From NCBI RefSeq assembly GCF_001438705.1, contig NZ_JQBP01000003.1:32381-96380 (forward strand): DNA of 64,000 nt, given 5' to 3'. This document shows, piece after piece, positions 26,171 to 34,719 of this stretch (the stretch's first letter is position 1; each line of letters opens with the position of its first letter). The position numbers were made by a program, and so were the translations under genes. This DNA is from Weissella kandleri (GTDB lineage: Bacteria; Bacillota; Bacilli; Lactobacillales; Lactobacillaceae). A model generated the notes under the pieces. The model had not been told where the DNA came from. It ran no database searches and worked only from the letters and a program-made list of their open reading frames with translations.

Positions 26171-27637
26171 TTATTCTGTCCGATATCGACGCCGAATGAC
26201 CTTCAAATAACTTTTACAAATCCGCTCAAATTTTTTCACCAACGTACTTCGTAAAAGGATAATCCCAATGACATATAAAATTGTGCCTAATCCGATCTGG
26301 AAAACCGTTGTCGATGGATATGGTGGCCAGTTATATGTGGTAACTAAAATTGTTAAGTACATTAGACTCCCAGTCACCAAATATTTAGACATAAGGGCAA
26401 TAACTCGGCCAAACGCAATCACTTCGCGCGCATAATACAGCTGAATGGCAAAAATCATTAATTCTGTGATCAATAGAGCATAAATACTCCCAAATAGACC
26501 GTATCGCGGTACTAACAGCCATGCTATCGTAACGTTTATGAACAGCCCCAACCAGAGAGTAAAATTAATAACTCGTGCTTGTCCGGCTAAGTATAAAAAT
26601 TGGCCGCCCAAAATGGTATTCCAACCCAACAATAAAATTAATGGGGCTAAAGCGGTCATAAAGAGCCCGACCGCACTAAAGCCTTGTCCTAAGAACCAAG
26701 TATTAAATTGCACCGCGGTTGCTGCCGTCCCAAACATTAATGGTACTCCGACCGCTGTCACAGATTCTACCGCATTATCGATGTGTTCAATCAATTTTTG
26801 ATAATTATTTTGTTGGTAAATTTGATAAAAACGCGGTAAAGTACTAACACCAATCGTAATCACTAAAACAATTCCTACTTGCGTTAATTGTAAGGCTGCT
26901 TCGTAATACCCCATTCCCGCAATTTCAGTAGGGGATTTGATGGCTGCAATGACTAGCCCGCTTAACGCGAATAATTCAAACCCTAGAACATGCGTTAAAT
27001 TTTTTAACCACTGTCCCAAATAAGTTCCAATGTGCCAATGAATCTGCTTGTTCAAAGTTGGCGGTAATTGGAAAAGCAAGAAAAGATTTCCAACAATGCG
27101 CGTCCAACCAATTAATAAAACATAATTATTGAAGTTATTTGGCGTTTTAACTAAGATTAAGACCAGCATTAAAAACAATACTTTTGTTGACATAGCTTGT
27201 AGTAAAGGACGCAAAGGCCGTTTCGTGCCAATAAAATACCATGAAAAATCAAGTGCACTCCCCACTAGCAATAATAAGCTCGCCTGCAACAAGTCATGAT
27301 GAACTTGATACAAACCATTAGTTTGGCCTTGCCACCACACAAATCCACCAAAAAAGATGGCAGCCACTAAAGTAGCTAGTACCCGAATAACGACCACATT
27401 CCAGAAGACAGTGGCTTCGGTTTCATCTGGATTATTTCTTAAAAGATTTTGGCCAAAAAGACTACTAGAACCTAAAAACAAAAGGCACAACAAATCCATA
27501 CTCCCAATCGCCCAGGCGGATAACCCAAAGCTATTTATCCCCAAAACATGGGTTAGATAGGCCAGGGGAATCAAGGGAATAACGGCTTGCATCAATTCAT
27601 AGACAACTTGATTTAAATAATTTTTTAATCCTCGCAT
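26171..27637 (-). CDS. Polysaccharide/lipid-linked sugar flippase (PST/MOP family)
   Basis: 488 aa with about 14 membrane segments. The opening LNQVVYELMQAVIPLIPLAYLTHVLG and IGSMDLLCLLFLGSSSLFGQN are typical of Wzx-like oligosaccharide-lipid flippases. It would move undecaprenyl-linked sugars across the membrane for exopolysaccharide or wall polymers. No glycosyltransferase or other capsule gene is nearby, so it stands alone. It follows the thioredoxin gene by 6 bp. Confidence 0.82.
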   Translation of the reverse strand: MRGLKNYLNQVVYELMQAVIPLIPLAYLTHVLGINSFGLSAWAIGSMDLLCLLFLGSSSLFGQNLLRNNPDETEATVFWNVVVIRVLATLVAAIFFGGFVWWQGQTNGLYQVHHDLLQASLLLLVGSALDFSWYFIGTKRPLRPLLQAMSTKVLFLMLVLILVKTPNNFNNYVLLIGWTRIVGNLFLLFQLPPTLNKQIHWHIGTYLGQWLKNLTHVLGFELFALSGLVIAAIKSPTEIAGMGYYEAALQLTQVGIVLVITIGVSTLPRFYQIYQQNNYQKLIEHIDNAVESVTAVGVPLMFGTAATAVQFNTWFLGQGFSAVGLFMTALAPLILLLGWNTILGGQFLYLAGQARVINFTLWLGLFINVTIAWLLVPRYGLFGSIYALLITELMIFAIQLYYAREVIAFGRVIALMSKYLVTGSLMYLTILVTTYNWPPYPSTTVFQIGLGTILYVIGIILLRSTLVKKFERICKSYLKVIRRRYRTE

Positions 27638-27643
27638 AAATAA

Positions 27644-27985
27644 TTACCAATTAATGAGTTTATCAATAAAGTCAGTCACTTCTTTTGGTGCAAGCCGTTG
27701 TCCATCACCAAGATGATCAACTTGTACGCCGTCAACAAAGGCTACAAAGACGGGGATGCCCCAGATATCTTGTTCCTCAGCAACCGCCATATTCGTATCG
27801 CGGTCAGCATCAAACCAATTAATCCCTGCGTCCTCAGCGTACTTTTTCAAGACCTGAATAAAAGGCTTAATTGCTTTACAATCCCCACACCATTCAGCAC
27901 TCATAAACATAATTTGTTTACCATCAGTCTTAATTTGCGCATTTAATTCATGATCACTAATAATTACCGGTTTGTAAAACTCCAT
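27644..27985 (-). CDS. Thioredoxin-family protein
   Basis: 113 aa thioredoxin fold. The active site is AEWCGDCKAIKPF (CxxC as CGDC, about 31-34) and the cis-Pro loop GIPVFVAF. It lacks a signal peptide, so it reduces or isomerises cytosolic disulfides. CGDC rather than CGPC is common in the small thioredoxin-like group of lactic acid bacteria. I chose ATG at 27985 with AGGA about 8 nt upstream; a GTG lies one codon earlier. Confidence 0.88.
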   Translation of the reverse strand: MEFYKPVIISDHELNAQIKTDGKQIMFMSAEWCGDCKAIKPFIQVLKKYAEDAGINWFDADRDTNMAVAEEQDIWGIPVFVAFVDGVQVDHLGDGQRLAPKEVTDFIDKLINW

Positions 27986-28023
27986 CACCCGATCCTCCCC
28001 CTAAATTCTTAATAACTATCAAT

Positions 28024-28053
28024 ATCATACACTGTTCTAATTCATTAATTCAA
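28024..28053 (-). promoter_or_regulatory. Promoter upstream of the thioredoxin gene
   Basis: TTGAAT (28053-28048), an 18-nt spacer and TATGAT (28029-28024) on the minus strand. Confidence 0.6.
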
Positions 28054-28136
28054 TCTATTCTTACATAAATCATGTCAGAAACCACAATCAGTTATTCAAT
28101 TGATCAAGATTACCATCTAAAGACAATTCTGAGTAG

Positions 28137-28167
28137 AAAAAAAGGATTAGCATTTTGACTAATCCTT
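28137..28167 (-). terminator. Terminator behind the decayed gene
   Basis: The stem AAGGATTAG / CTAATCCTT is followed by seven U on the minus strand. Confidence 0.75.
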
Positions 28168-28192
28168 ACTTACAAAACAATATTTAAGCAAT

Positions 28193-28500
28193 TTATTTAC
28201 ATCTAAAATAGTTAAATGCACTGCTACCAAACAACCAGTCCCCGACATGTTCGGGCAAAGCAACCTTACTATCAGGATAACTATTAGATAATTCATTATT
28301 TACTTTTTGCGCTTCCATACAATCAATCCAGCCAACGAGGCAACACCACACTGAAACTTCTAGCGAAATGTCACCTTTTCAGCTGCGGTCTTTAGTAATG
28401 ACGATTGAACACCATCAACCACATTACTAACTGGCGTCAAATGAAATGCTTTTTCTTCACTTCCACATAATCTGCTAATTCATGTGAAATATTTTTGGTT
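28193..28500 (-). pseudogene. Decayed gene remnant with several frameshifts
   Basis: Three protein-like stretches occur in changing minus-strand frames: NISHELADYVE, then EKAFHLTPVSNVVDGVQSS, then MEAQKVNNELSNSYPD... ending GDWLFGSSAFNYFRCK and a TAA at 28195-28193, followed by an intact terminator. No single frame is open. This looks like the C-terminal end of a gene that has lost its start and collected indels. The family is not recognised. The rest of the 570-bp gap holds the thioredoxin promoter and the mgtC promoter. Confidence 0.55.
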
Positions 28501-28527
28501 TTAAAATAACGCGTTAACAAAGAATCC

Positions 28528-28536
28528 TGCTATACT
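28528..28536 (+). promoter_or_regulatory. Extended -10 promoter of the MgtC-like gene
   Basis: TGCTATACT lies 38 nt before the ATG at 28574, and AGGAG follows. Confidence 0.55.
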
Positions 28537-28573
28537 TATATATATTTATTTTTATTTTAAACAGGAGTATTTT

Positions 28574-29233
28574 ATGGAAATTGATTTTATTATTAAATTA
28601 TTATTAGCTGTTATTTTAGGAATCTTTATCGGTTTGGAACGCCAAACTCGTTTTAAATCAGCTGGAGTTAGAACCCACGCGCTAGTTTCTTTAGGCGGGG
28701 CTCTTGTCATGATTATTTCCAAATATGGATTTATGAACATATTAAATATCAATAATATCGCATTAGACCCTTCCCGAATCGCGGCCCAAGTGGTCAGTGG
28801 AATTGGATTTTTAGGCGCCGGTCTCATCATCGTCAAAGGTGACAAGTTCCTGAGCGTTTCCGGTTTAACGACGGCAGCTGGCGTCTGGGTCACCTCTGGT
28901 ATTGGAATGGCCGTTGGGGCTGATATGTATTCATTAGCTATTGGTGGTACGATTATTATCATTATCATGCAATTAATCCTATATAAATTTAAAGATTTTA
29001 ATTTGCATACTATCTATCATATCAGAATGACTAGTTCCATTGAAGATGATCAAGTTAATGAATATCTCAACCAAATTCGCTCAAATGAATTCAGTCCTGT
29101 CATCGATGTAATTAAACTTGAACATAATCAAATTAGCACTGAATTAACGGTAGTTTTATCAAATTCTGATGACTTAATTGATTTAAAACAATCTATGCCA
29201 ACTAGTACATTTATCGAAATTAGTGGTGAATAA
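28574..29233 (+). CDS. MgtC/SapB-family membrane protein
   Basis: 219 aa. The N-terminal MgtC domain has four or five helices with the signatures GLERQTRFKSAGVRTHALV and VSGIGFLGAGLIIVKGD, then SVSGLTTAAGVWVTSGIGMA. A soluble C-terminal domain of about 75 residues follows. MgtC proteins help cells cope with low magnesium or modulate ATP synthase; which applies here is not known. AGGAG lies 9 nt before the ATG. Monocistronic. Confidence 0.9.
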   Translation: MEIDFIIKLLLAVILGIFIGLERQTRFKSAGVRTHALVSLGGALVMIISKYGFMNILNINNIALDPSRIAAQVVSGIGFLGAGLIIVKGDKFLSVSGLTTAAGVWVTSGIGMAVGADMYSLAIGGTIIIIIMQLILYKFKDFNLHTIYHIRMTSSIEDDQVNEYLNQIRSNEFSPVIDVIKLEHNQISTELTVVLSNSDDLIDLKQSMPTSTFIEISGE

Positions 29234-29426
29234 AATGTTCAAATACTTTATTAAATAACTAGCATGATTACAACTTAACCCATACGGTAGTTATTTAATG
29301 TAATTTTGGTTATACCATTCATTAAACTGTTTTAAGTATATTCTTTAGAGATACAATATTAAGGGTATAACCGTCCCCTACCCATATATTATTCTATATT
29401 CAAGAAAAACAATTAGTTTTTCACAT

Positions 29427-29463
29427 AAAAAACACTTCAACTTTTAAGTTAAAGTGTTTTTTT
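29427..29463. terminator. Bidirectional terminator between mgtC-like gene and yidC
   Basis: The stem AAACACTT-CAACTT / AAGTTA-AAGTGTTT is flanked by A and T runs. Confidence 0.8.
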
Positions 29464-29494
29464 AAATTATTAAAACCGACGTCTTCGGGTTTCA

Positions 29495-30532
29495 TTAATC
29501 ATTTTGATTCTGTTGACGGCGCTGCTCATTACGTTCACGATTCGTCAACTTTTTTTCAAGATTGATTTCTGATTGTTGGGCTGGCGTCTCTTGAGACGCA
29601 CTTTTATCAGCTTGTTGATCCTGTTGCTTAGTTGCCGCCTCTTGAGCTGCTGCCATCCGTTCCATAAAGCTGCTGTTCTTATCTACTTGGGGCGCTTGAA
29701 TCTTTCCAGCAAGAGCGTCTTCAACCACATCCTTAACCGTGAACGTATTCTTCACATGTTGCCGTAATCGTGGCCGCCACAAATTAATCAACAAAGTTTG
29801 CATCACCATAATCACGGCACCACCAAAGAAATACAAACCAATTCCAGCATTGGTGAAATACGTCATCATAAACATCATGATGGGCATCATGAACATCATT
29901 GACTTCATTTGCTTCTTTTGTTCTTCAGGAATTCCCAACATTGAAAGATATGATTGGGCCAAATAGATTAAACCAGTCGCAATGGCTAACCATAAACTAG
30001 ATTGAGCTAATTGAATTCCAAAGAAATTAGCATCCTTAATAGAAGTCGCCTGCGTAACCGCCCAGTCCATATGGCTCCATCCATGGATAATGTGCGGATT
30101 AATCGCGGCATACAGTCCAGAGAAAATCGGCCATTGGATAATGAGCGTGGTGAAATTCATTCCCCCCAATAACGACACATTATTTTCCCGATAAATATGC
30201 ATCATCGCTTGGCTGGCCCGCATTTGTTCTTCGGGAGTCTTAGCGGCTTTTTGTGCCTCTTGCACCCGATTTAACTGGGGCTGCAATAACCGCATTTTTT
30301 CTTGTTGAATCGTCATATTGCGTGATTGATGTAATTGCATTGGTAGTAAAACTATCCGAACAATAAATGTCAAAATTAAAATCGACCAACCAATCGCATT
30401 TGAGTCATTAAACATATGCTCCACAATTTGCATGAAGTTAGCCAAATATGGTGCTAAGATATAAATTTTTCCCGTAAAAAACATAATCACTAAAATAATG
30501 ATTAGCATCGGAGTTAAACCTTTAATTTTCAT
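29495..30532 (-). CDS. yidC: YidC/Oxa1-type membrane protein insertase
   Basis: 345 aa insertase that places proteins into the membrane with or without SecYEG. Five hydrophobic segments follow a short N-terminus. The core signatures are ILTFIVRIVLLPMQLHQ (hydrophilic-groove Arg), NPH after the third helix, and MMFMMPIMMFMMTYF. The C-terminal tail (about 265-345) is long, charged and Gln/Lys-rich, as in the YidC2 type that can bind ribosomes. No lipobox Cys is seen near the N-terminus. Confidence 0.93.
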   Translation of the reverse strand: MKIKGLTPMLIIILVIMFFTGKIYILAPYLANFMQIVEHMFNDSNAIGWSILILTFIVRIVLLPMQLHQSRNMTIQQEKMRLLQPQLNRVQEAQKAAKTPEEQMRASQAMMHIYRENNVSLLGGMNFTTLIIQWPIFSGLYAAINPHIIHGWSHMDWAVTQATSIKDANFFGIQLAQSSLWLAIATGLIYLAQSYLSMLGIPEEQKKQMKSMMFMMPIMMFMMTYFTNAGIGLYFFGGAVIMVMQTLLINLWRPRLRQHVKNTFTVKDVVEDALAGKIQAPQVDKNSSFMERMAAAQEAATKQQDQQADKSASQETPAQQSEINLEKKLTNRERNEQRRQQNQND

Positions 30533-30611
30533 TTTTATTGTTTCTTCCTATACTATAAATTAAGAAGGCTGGCTTCTTCTGTTACTATAAAAGTAAATTA
30601 TACCATAAATA

Positions 30612-31937
30612 CTATTCATAAAAACCAGCAAATTCACTCCCCAAAGATGGATAGGCATACAAATTAGCTTGCGTCTCACTTAGCGTACGTTCTTCATTAA
30701 TGGCTGTCACAAAATAGTTAATTAATTCTTCAGCTTCTTTAGCATAAACACTTGCCCCTCGGATAACTCCGTTTTGATCCAATGCCACTCGAATAATTGG
30801 GTGATCCTGATAACGGTAAAAAGTAATGACCTTATCCCACTTAAATTCATGCACTGTTAGCCCTTTCGCTTGAGCATCAGCCATCTTCATACCAGTTTGG
30901 GCAATCCGTGGGCTACCAAAGACTACTTCTGGTAAGGTCTGGTAATTAATTGGACCTGATTCTGTTCCAAACAAATGCCGAGCGACATAACGACCTTCAA
31001 AATTACCAACGGGCACTAATTTAGGGACCGCATTATCTGCGACATCCCCAATCGCATAAACGTGCGGATTGGTCGTTTGCAGATATTGATTAACCACCAC
31101 ATGACTTTGATGCAATTCAATTTGACCAGTTACAGCATCTAATTGATCAGTATTCCCTTGCCGCCCAATCGTTAGCACAACTTGATCGGTTAACCATTGT
31201 TGTCCATTTGTTAAAGTTACTTGATATTGCTGGCCAACATTTTGAATACTAGCCACCTCTACCTCAGAGGTCAATTCAATCCCATCATGAACCATTTGTT
31301 CCTTTAAGGCTGTTGTTAAAACTGGATCGAAATCTTTAAGAATTTGCTTGTGACGTGCCACAACATGTACATGGCTCCCCGCCATTCGACTGATATTAGC
31401 AAATTCAACCCCGATATAGCCAGCGCCAATAAAGGTAATATCTTGCGGCATCGTTTTTAAATTCAAAAATGCTTCACTATCAATGGTCAACTCTGCTCCG
31501 GGGAAAGTTGCCATTTTAGGTCGCTGCCCCGTGGCGATAATCCAATAATCAGCCGTCAGCGTCTCATCGCCAACTTGAACCGTCTGACCATCAATAAAGT
31601 GGGCCGTACCCGCTAAATGAGTAATACCCGCCGCATCTAAGCCTTTAATTTTACGTGGCTTAACCGCATCAACATAAGTTTGTTTAAAGGCCATTAATTC
31701 TGGCCAATTAATTTTCAAATCACCTTCTAGTCCACGCCCCTTTAATGCTTTTTGACGCTCTAGTCCTTCAACCGCACTTAAAAGAATTTTTTTAGGATCA
31801 CACCCATAATTGGGGCAAGTTCCCCCCCATTGATATTTTTCAATGATTACAACTTTTTGTCCCAATTTCTGAGCTTCAAAGGCAGCAGCTAATCCAGCCG
31901 GACCAGACCCAATCACACCTAAATTAAATTTTTGCAT
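30612..31937 (-). CDS. FAD-dependent disulfide reductase, glutathione-reductase-like
   Basis: 441 aa class I pyridine-nucleotide-disulfide oxidoreductase. FAD site is GVIGSGPAGLAAAFEAQ. The redox pair is Cys41 and Cys46 in GGTCPNYGCDPKK, NAD(P) site is FIGAGYIGVEFA, second FAD motif is VYAIGDVAD, and a dimerisation domain follows. The C-terminal catalytic His-Pro of glutathione and lipoamide reductases is replaced by Tyr (LYAYPSLGSEF), so the acid-base residue differs and the true substrate is uncertain. It follows an amino-acid ABC permease by 29 bp, suggesting reduction of an imported disulfide. Confidence 0.85.
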   Translation of the reverse strand: MQKFNLGVIGSGPAGLAAAFEAQKLGQKVVIIEKYQWGGTCPNYGCDPKKILLSAVEGLERQKALKGRGLEGDLKINWPELMAFKQTYVDAVKPRKIKGLDAAGITHLAGTAHFIDGQTVQVGDETLTADYWIIATGQRPKMATFPGAELTIDSEAFLNLKTMPQDITFIGAGYIGVEFANISRMAGSHVHVVARHKQILKDFDPVLTTALKEQMVHDGIELTSEVEVASIQNVGQQYQVTLTNGQQWLTDQVVLTIGRQGNTDQLDAVTGQIELHQSHVVVNQYLQTTNPHVYAIGDVADNAVPKLVPVGNFEGRYVARHLFGTESGPINYQTLPEVVFGSPRIAQTGMKMADAQAKGLTVHEFKWDKVITFYRYQDHPIIRVALDQNGVIRGASVYAKEAEELINYFVTAINEERTLSETQANLYAYPSLGSEFAGFYE

Positions 31938-31966
31938 CTTTTCAGTTCCTCATTTCTAAATTCATC

Positions 31967-32671
31967 TTAATTATTGCACATATAACGCGATGTGTAACGT
32001 TCCAACCAGCGTTGTAAAAATGTTAAGGCAGTTGTGATGACTGCATAAACCAAAGCCACTAATAAATACATATCTAACGTCTGATAATTTTGCGCCGCAA
32101 TTTGCTGACTTAAATAAAAGGTCTCCACAATCGTAATCACACTCGCCAAGGAAGTATCTTTTACCAGTGAAATTAGGGAATTGCTAAGCGGTGGTACTGC
32201 AATCCGGGCCGCTTGTGGCAGGATAATTTCTTGATACGTCTGCCGCATCGTCAAACCAGTTGATAAGGCCGCTTCTGTTTGCCCGCGATCCACTGATAAA
32301 ATCGACGCTCGAATGGTTTCTGATGCGTATGCTCCAGTATTTAAAGCAAAAACTGTAATCGCACTAACCCATGCATTCGCAAAAATATCAATATTACCAT
32401 TGGGCAAACCGTAAAAGACAATAAACAACTGAACTAACATCGGTGTCGAGCGGAAAATCCAGACATAAAAGCATGCTAGCCCTTTTAAGACCCGAAATAC
32501 CCACTTTAATAAAAGCTGCTCCGGTTGGTGCATAATCCGCACGATGGCCACTAAAGTTGCCACTATCAGACCTAATATAAACGAAATTGACGCTAAAGGA
32601 ATTGTATACATTAGAGCTGCTTGAAATAATTCTGGTAAATATTCAACTGCTAAATCAATAAAATTAGACAT
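31967..32671 (-). CDS. Polar amino-acid ABC transporter permease (cystine/glutathione type suspected)
   Basis: 234 aa with five membrane segments. It is of the HisM/TcyB class; the cytosolic coupling loop reads STGLTMRQTYQEIILPQAARIAVPPL (EAA motif). I chose ATG at 32671 (MSNFIDLA); the frame extends to a TTG upstream with no ribosome site. It pairs with the binding protein just upstream. No ATP-binding subunit is encoded nearby, so it must borrow one. Confidence 0.88.
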   Translation of the reverse strand: MSNFIDLAVEYLPELFQAALMYTIPLASISFILGLIVATLVAIVRIMHQPEQLLLKWVFRVLKGLACFYVWIFRSTPMLVQLFIVFYGLPNGNIDIFANAWVSAITVFALNTGAYASETIRASILSVDRGQTEAALSTGLTMRQTYQEIILPQAARIAVPPLSNSLISLVKDTSLASVITIVETFYLSQQIAAQNYQTLDMYLLVALVYAVITTALTFLQRWLERYTSRYMCNN

Positions 32672-32698
32672 AAATGTGTTTCCCAATTTTCTTCAGTA

Positions 32699-33490
32699 TT
32701 ATACTTTCGTTAAATCCATATGAAAGTATTTATTCGATAATTTCTTTAAAGTTCCGTCTTTTGCTAGTTTTTGAATTGCGCGGTTCATCTCGTGCTGCAA
32801 AGGCGTATCCTTTTTATTCAACATTGGCGCTGCCGGAATCGGTGGCACATCTTTATCTAAATTAACAGCCTTAATTTTGGCTTTCGGATTACTTTGATGC
32901 CAACGTTCAAATGCTCCAGCATCATTTAATTCGCCATCAGCCCGCCCAGATTTAATTAAGTTCATTGCCTCAACCATGCCCGGAATAGCAACAATTTTAG
33001 CGCCATTTTGTTTCGCTAATTGACCAAAATTAGAACTAGTTGATTGTGCCATCTTCCGTCCTTTAATATCCTTCAGATGCTTCATTTTATCGCTCTTTTT
33101 TTGAATCAGCACCGTCTTAGAATACAGATATGGTTCGGCAAAAATATAACGATGCTGACGTTCTTTGGTAATCCCCACATTATTAAAAATGACATCATAC
33201 CGTCGTGAATCAAGTCCGGTTAACAATGAATCCCACTTAGTCACGACAAATTTAGGCTTAAGATGCATTTCTTTAGCCACGGCTTTGGCCACTTCCACCT
33301 CATAACCTGTTAATTTACCATGATCACGGTAAGAAAAAGGCGCGTAGGTTCCTTCCAGACCGATTGTCAGCGTTTCCGAATCAATCGTCTTAACCTCATC
33401 CACAGCAACTGGCTGTGAAATGCAGGTGCCGGCCCCCAGTAATAACCCCATCATCCCCAATAAGGCCCCAAGTAAATATCGTTTTTTCAT
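32699..33490 (-). CDS. Amino-acid ABC transporter substrate-binding protein
   Basis: 263 aa from ATG 33490 (GGAGG 8 nt upstream). The export signal is MKKRYLLGALLGMMGLLLGAG followed by Thr-Cys, a lipobox-like end with an unusual Thr before the Cys. The type II periplasmic-binding fold shows LTIGLEGTYAPFSYRD, GYEVEVAKAVAKEM, WDSLLTGLDSRRYDVIFNNVG and NDAGAF. These resemble cystine/glutathione binders (TcyA, GshT) and other polar amino-acid binders. It captures substrate outside the cell for the adjacent permease. First gene behind a leader peptide and attenuator. Confidence 0.88.
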   Translation of the reverse strand: MKKRYLLGALLGMMGLLLGAGTCISQPVAVDEVKTIDSETLTIGLEGTYAPFSYRDHGKLTGYEVEVAKAVAKEMHLKPKFVVTKWDSLLTGLDSRRYDVIFNNVGITKERQHRYIFAEPYLYSKTVLIQKKSDKMKHLKDIKGRKMAQSTSSNFGQLAKQNGAKIVAIPGMVEAMNLIKSGRADGELNDAGAFERWHQSNPKAKIKAVNLDKDVPPIPAAPMLNKKDTPLQHEMNRAIQKLAKDGTLKKLSNKYFHMDLTKV

Positions 33491-33512
33491 CAGAACCTCC
33501 AAAAATTAAAAT

Positions 33513-33546
33513 AAAAAGCACCGATCTCATTAGATGAGTCAGTGCT
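33513..33546 (-). terminator. Intrinsic attenuator before the binding-protein gene
   Basis: The hairpin AGCACTGA-CTCAT / ATGAGATCGGTGCT (one bulge, one G-U) has a 3-nt loop and is followed by UUUUUAUUUUAAUUUUU on the minus strand. It lies 30 bp after the leader peptide stop and 23 bp before the binding-protein start. Confidence 0.8.
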
Positions 33547-33575
33547 TGTGCGTTTCAACCTATTTAGACGGTACG

Positions 33576-33644
33576 TCAAAATAATTGATTGCCCACAAGC
33601 AACCAAAATCCACAACTTAAGTTAAGTGTAAATTCTTTGAACAT
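33576..33644 (-). CDS. Leader peptide, 22 aa, of the amino-acid uptake operon
   Basis: Read by hand: MFKEFTLNLSCGFWLLVGNQ followed by Leu-Phe and a TGA stop. GGAG lies 8 nt upstream of the ATG and a strong promoter lies just before. It has single Cys and Trp codons side by side (SCGFW). Position between promoter and attenuator is that of a translated attenuation leader. Cys is the likelier signal, since the operon looks like cystine/glutathione uptake. Confidence 0.65.
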   Translation of the reverse strand: MFKEFTLNLSCGFWLLVGNQLF

Positions 33645-33675
33645 TTTCCGTCTCCTCTATCTTTCTACAGAACCA

Positions 33676-33704
33676 ATTTTACCGATAAAAAGTAAGGATG
33701 TCAA
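33676..33704 (-). promoter_or_regulatory. Strong promoter of the leader-uptake operon
   Basis: Perfect TTGACA (33704-33699), a 17-nt spacer and TAAAAT (33681-33676) on the minus strand. It overlaps the 3' end of the NdpA-like gene's spacer and drives the leader peptide. Confidence 0.85.
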
Positions 33705-33705
33705 T

Positions 33706-34707
33706 CTATGCCTTAAACTTATTTTTGATTTCATCAATTCCTTTAATCATTAACGTAATTTTACCATCGGGATTATTAATTAATTCAACTTGATTTTGAT
33801 CTTGGTACGCAGCCATTGGAATAGAAACCTCAATTCCTGAATCCAAGACAAATTTTTGAGTCGCATATTTCTTTTGATACTTTAATGGATCCTCTAGTTC
33901 AATTTGATGATTAATGGCACTTTCTTCCAGTTTCTCGCGATACATTGTTTGTGCTGACAGATTATCGTCAAAGGCCTGTTCACCAATACGATTCACGGAA
34001 ATCATTCCATCTGCACTTGCATCTTCAAAAATCGTTGCTTGGGTTGCAGCCAACGCTTCATGCAGTGGCACATCAAATTTATCTGCAACCTGTTTAACTG
34101 CCTGTCTAACCGTTTGTAGTTCATTTTTAACACTCACTTCGGGTTCCAAAGCTGCAAACCGCTCCGCAAAGTACGCCATCCGTTGACCATCTTGTCGATA
34201 TGTTTTTTCAATTAAACGATACCGTCCATCCATCAAATTAACAATAATTCCTTCATCAGGCGCTGAACTACCACTCGGTAACACCGCTTGATTCAAAACT
34301 AACTGATTTTGAACGCGTTCATCTTGATAATCCACCATATGCACAAACCGTGGCGCCGGATTGACTTTAAATAAAGCGAAGAAATCATCATTTTCTTCGG
34401 TATACTCTAAAATTAAAACATCGCCCCCCGGGACTGCACTTAATTCTTTAATTACATCAAATAATTTTTCAGCCAAGCCCTGGCTAGTGTTCACAAAATC
34501 GACTTGCCGATCATCATCTAATTGTTGTGCTAAATAATCATCACCATTCAATTGTCCAGGCTTAAAATCACCTTGATTAAACTTATTAATTAATTTTTCT
34601 AAATATTCATGCACCTGATTTTGATTTATATCTAACTCATTTTGTGATAAAAATAATTGACCAGCCGCTTGATCTAGAATATGCAAAATTGCATGTTTTA
34701 ATATCAT
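33706..34707 (-). CDS. Nucleoid-associated protein, NdpA/YejK family
   Basis: 333 aa cytosolic protein of the 37-kDa nucleoid-associated family. The opening AILHILDQAAGQLFLSQNELDI and the ASADGMISVNRIGEQAF / VLDSGIEVSIPM region near the end are characteristic. It binds DNA in E. coli, but its detailed role is unknown. It follows the SepM-type protease gene by 12 bp and is the last gene of the ftsW-ylbG-rsmD-coaD-sepM run. Confidence 0.85.
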   Translation of the reverse strand: MILKHAILHILDQAAGQLFLSQNELDINQNQVHEYLEKLINKFNQGDFKPGQLNGDDYLAQQLDDDRQVDFVNTSQGLAEKLFDVIKELSAVPGGDVLILEYTEENDDFFALFKVNPAPRFVHMVDYQDERVQNQLVLNQAVLPSGSSAPDEGIIVNLMDGRYRLIEKTYRQDGQRMAYFAERFAALEPEVSVKNELQTVRQAVKQVADKFDVPLHEALAATQATIFEDASADGMISVNRIGEQAFDDNLSAQTMYREKLEESAINHQIELEDPLKYQKKYATQKFVLDSGIEVSIPMAAYQDQNQVELINNPDGKITLMIKGIDEIKNKFKA

Positions 34708-34719
34708 TTTTGTCCTCTT

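Noticed and set aside
28552..28968. 139-codon minus-strand frame
   Set aside because: It is a shadow of the MgtC-like gene, without ribosome site or protein-like composition.
33503..33705. T-box riboswitch before the uptake operon
   Set aside because: The AGGGTGGNACCGCG core is absent; a translated leader with attenuator explains the structure.
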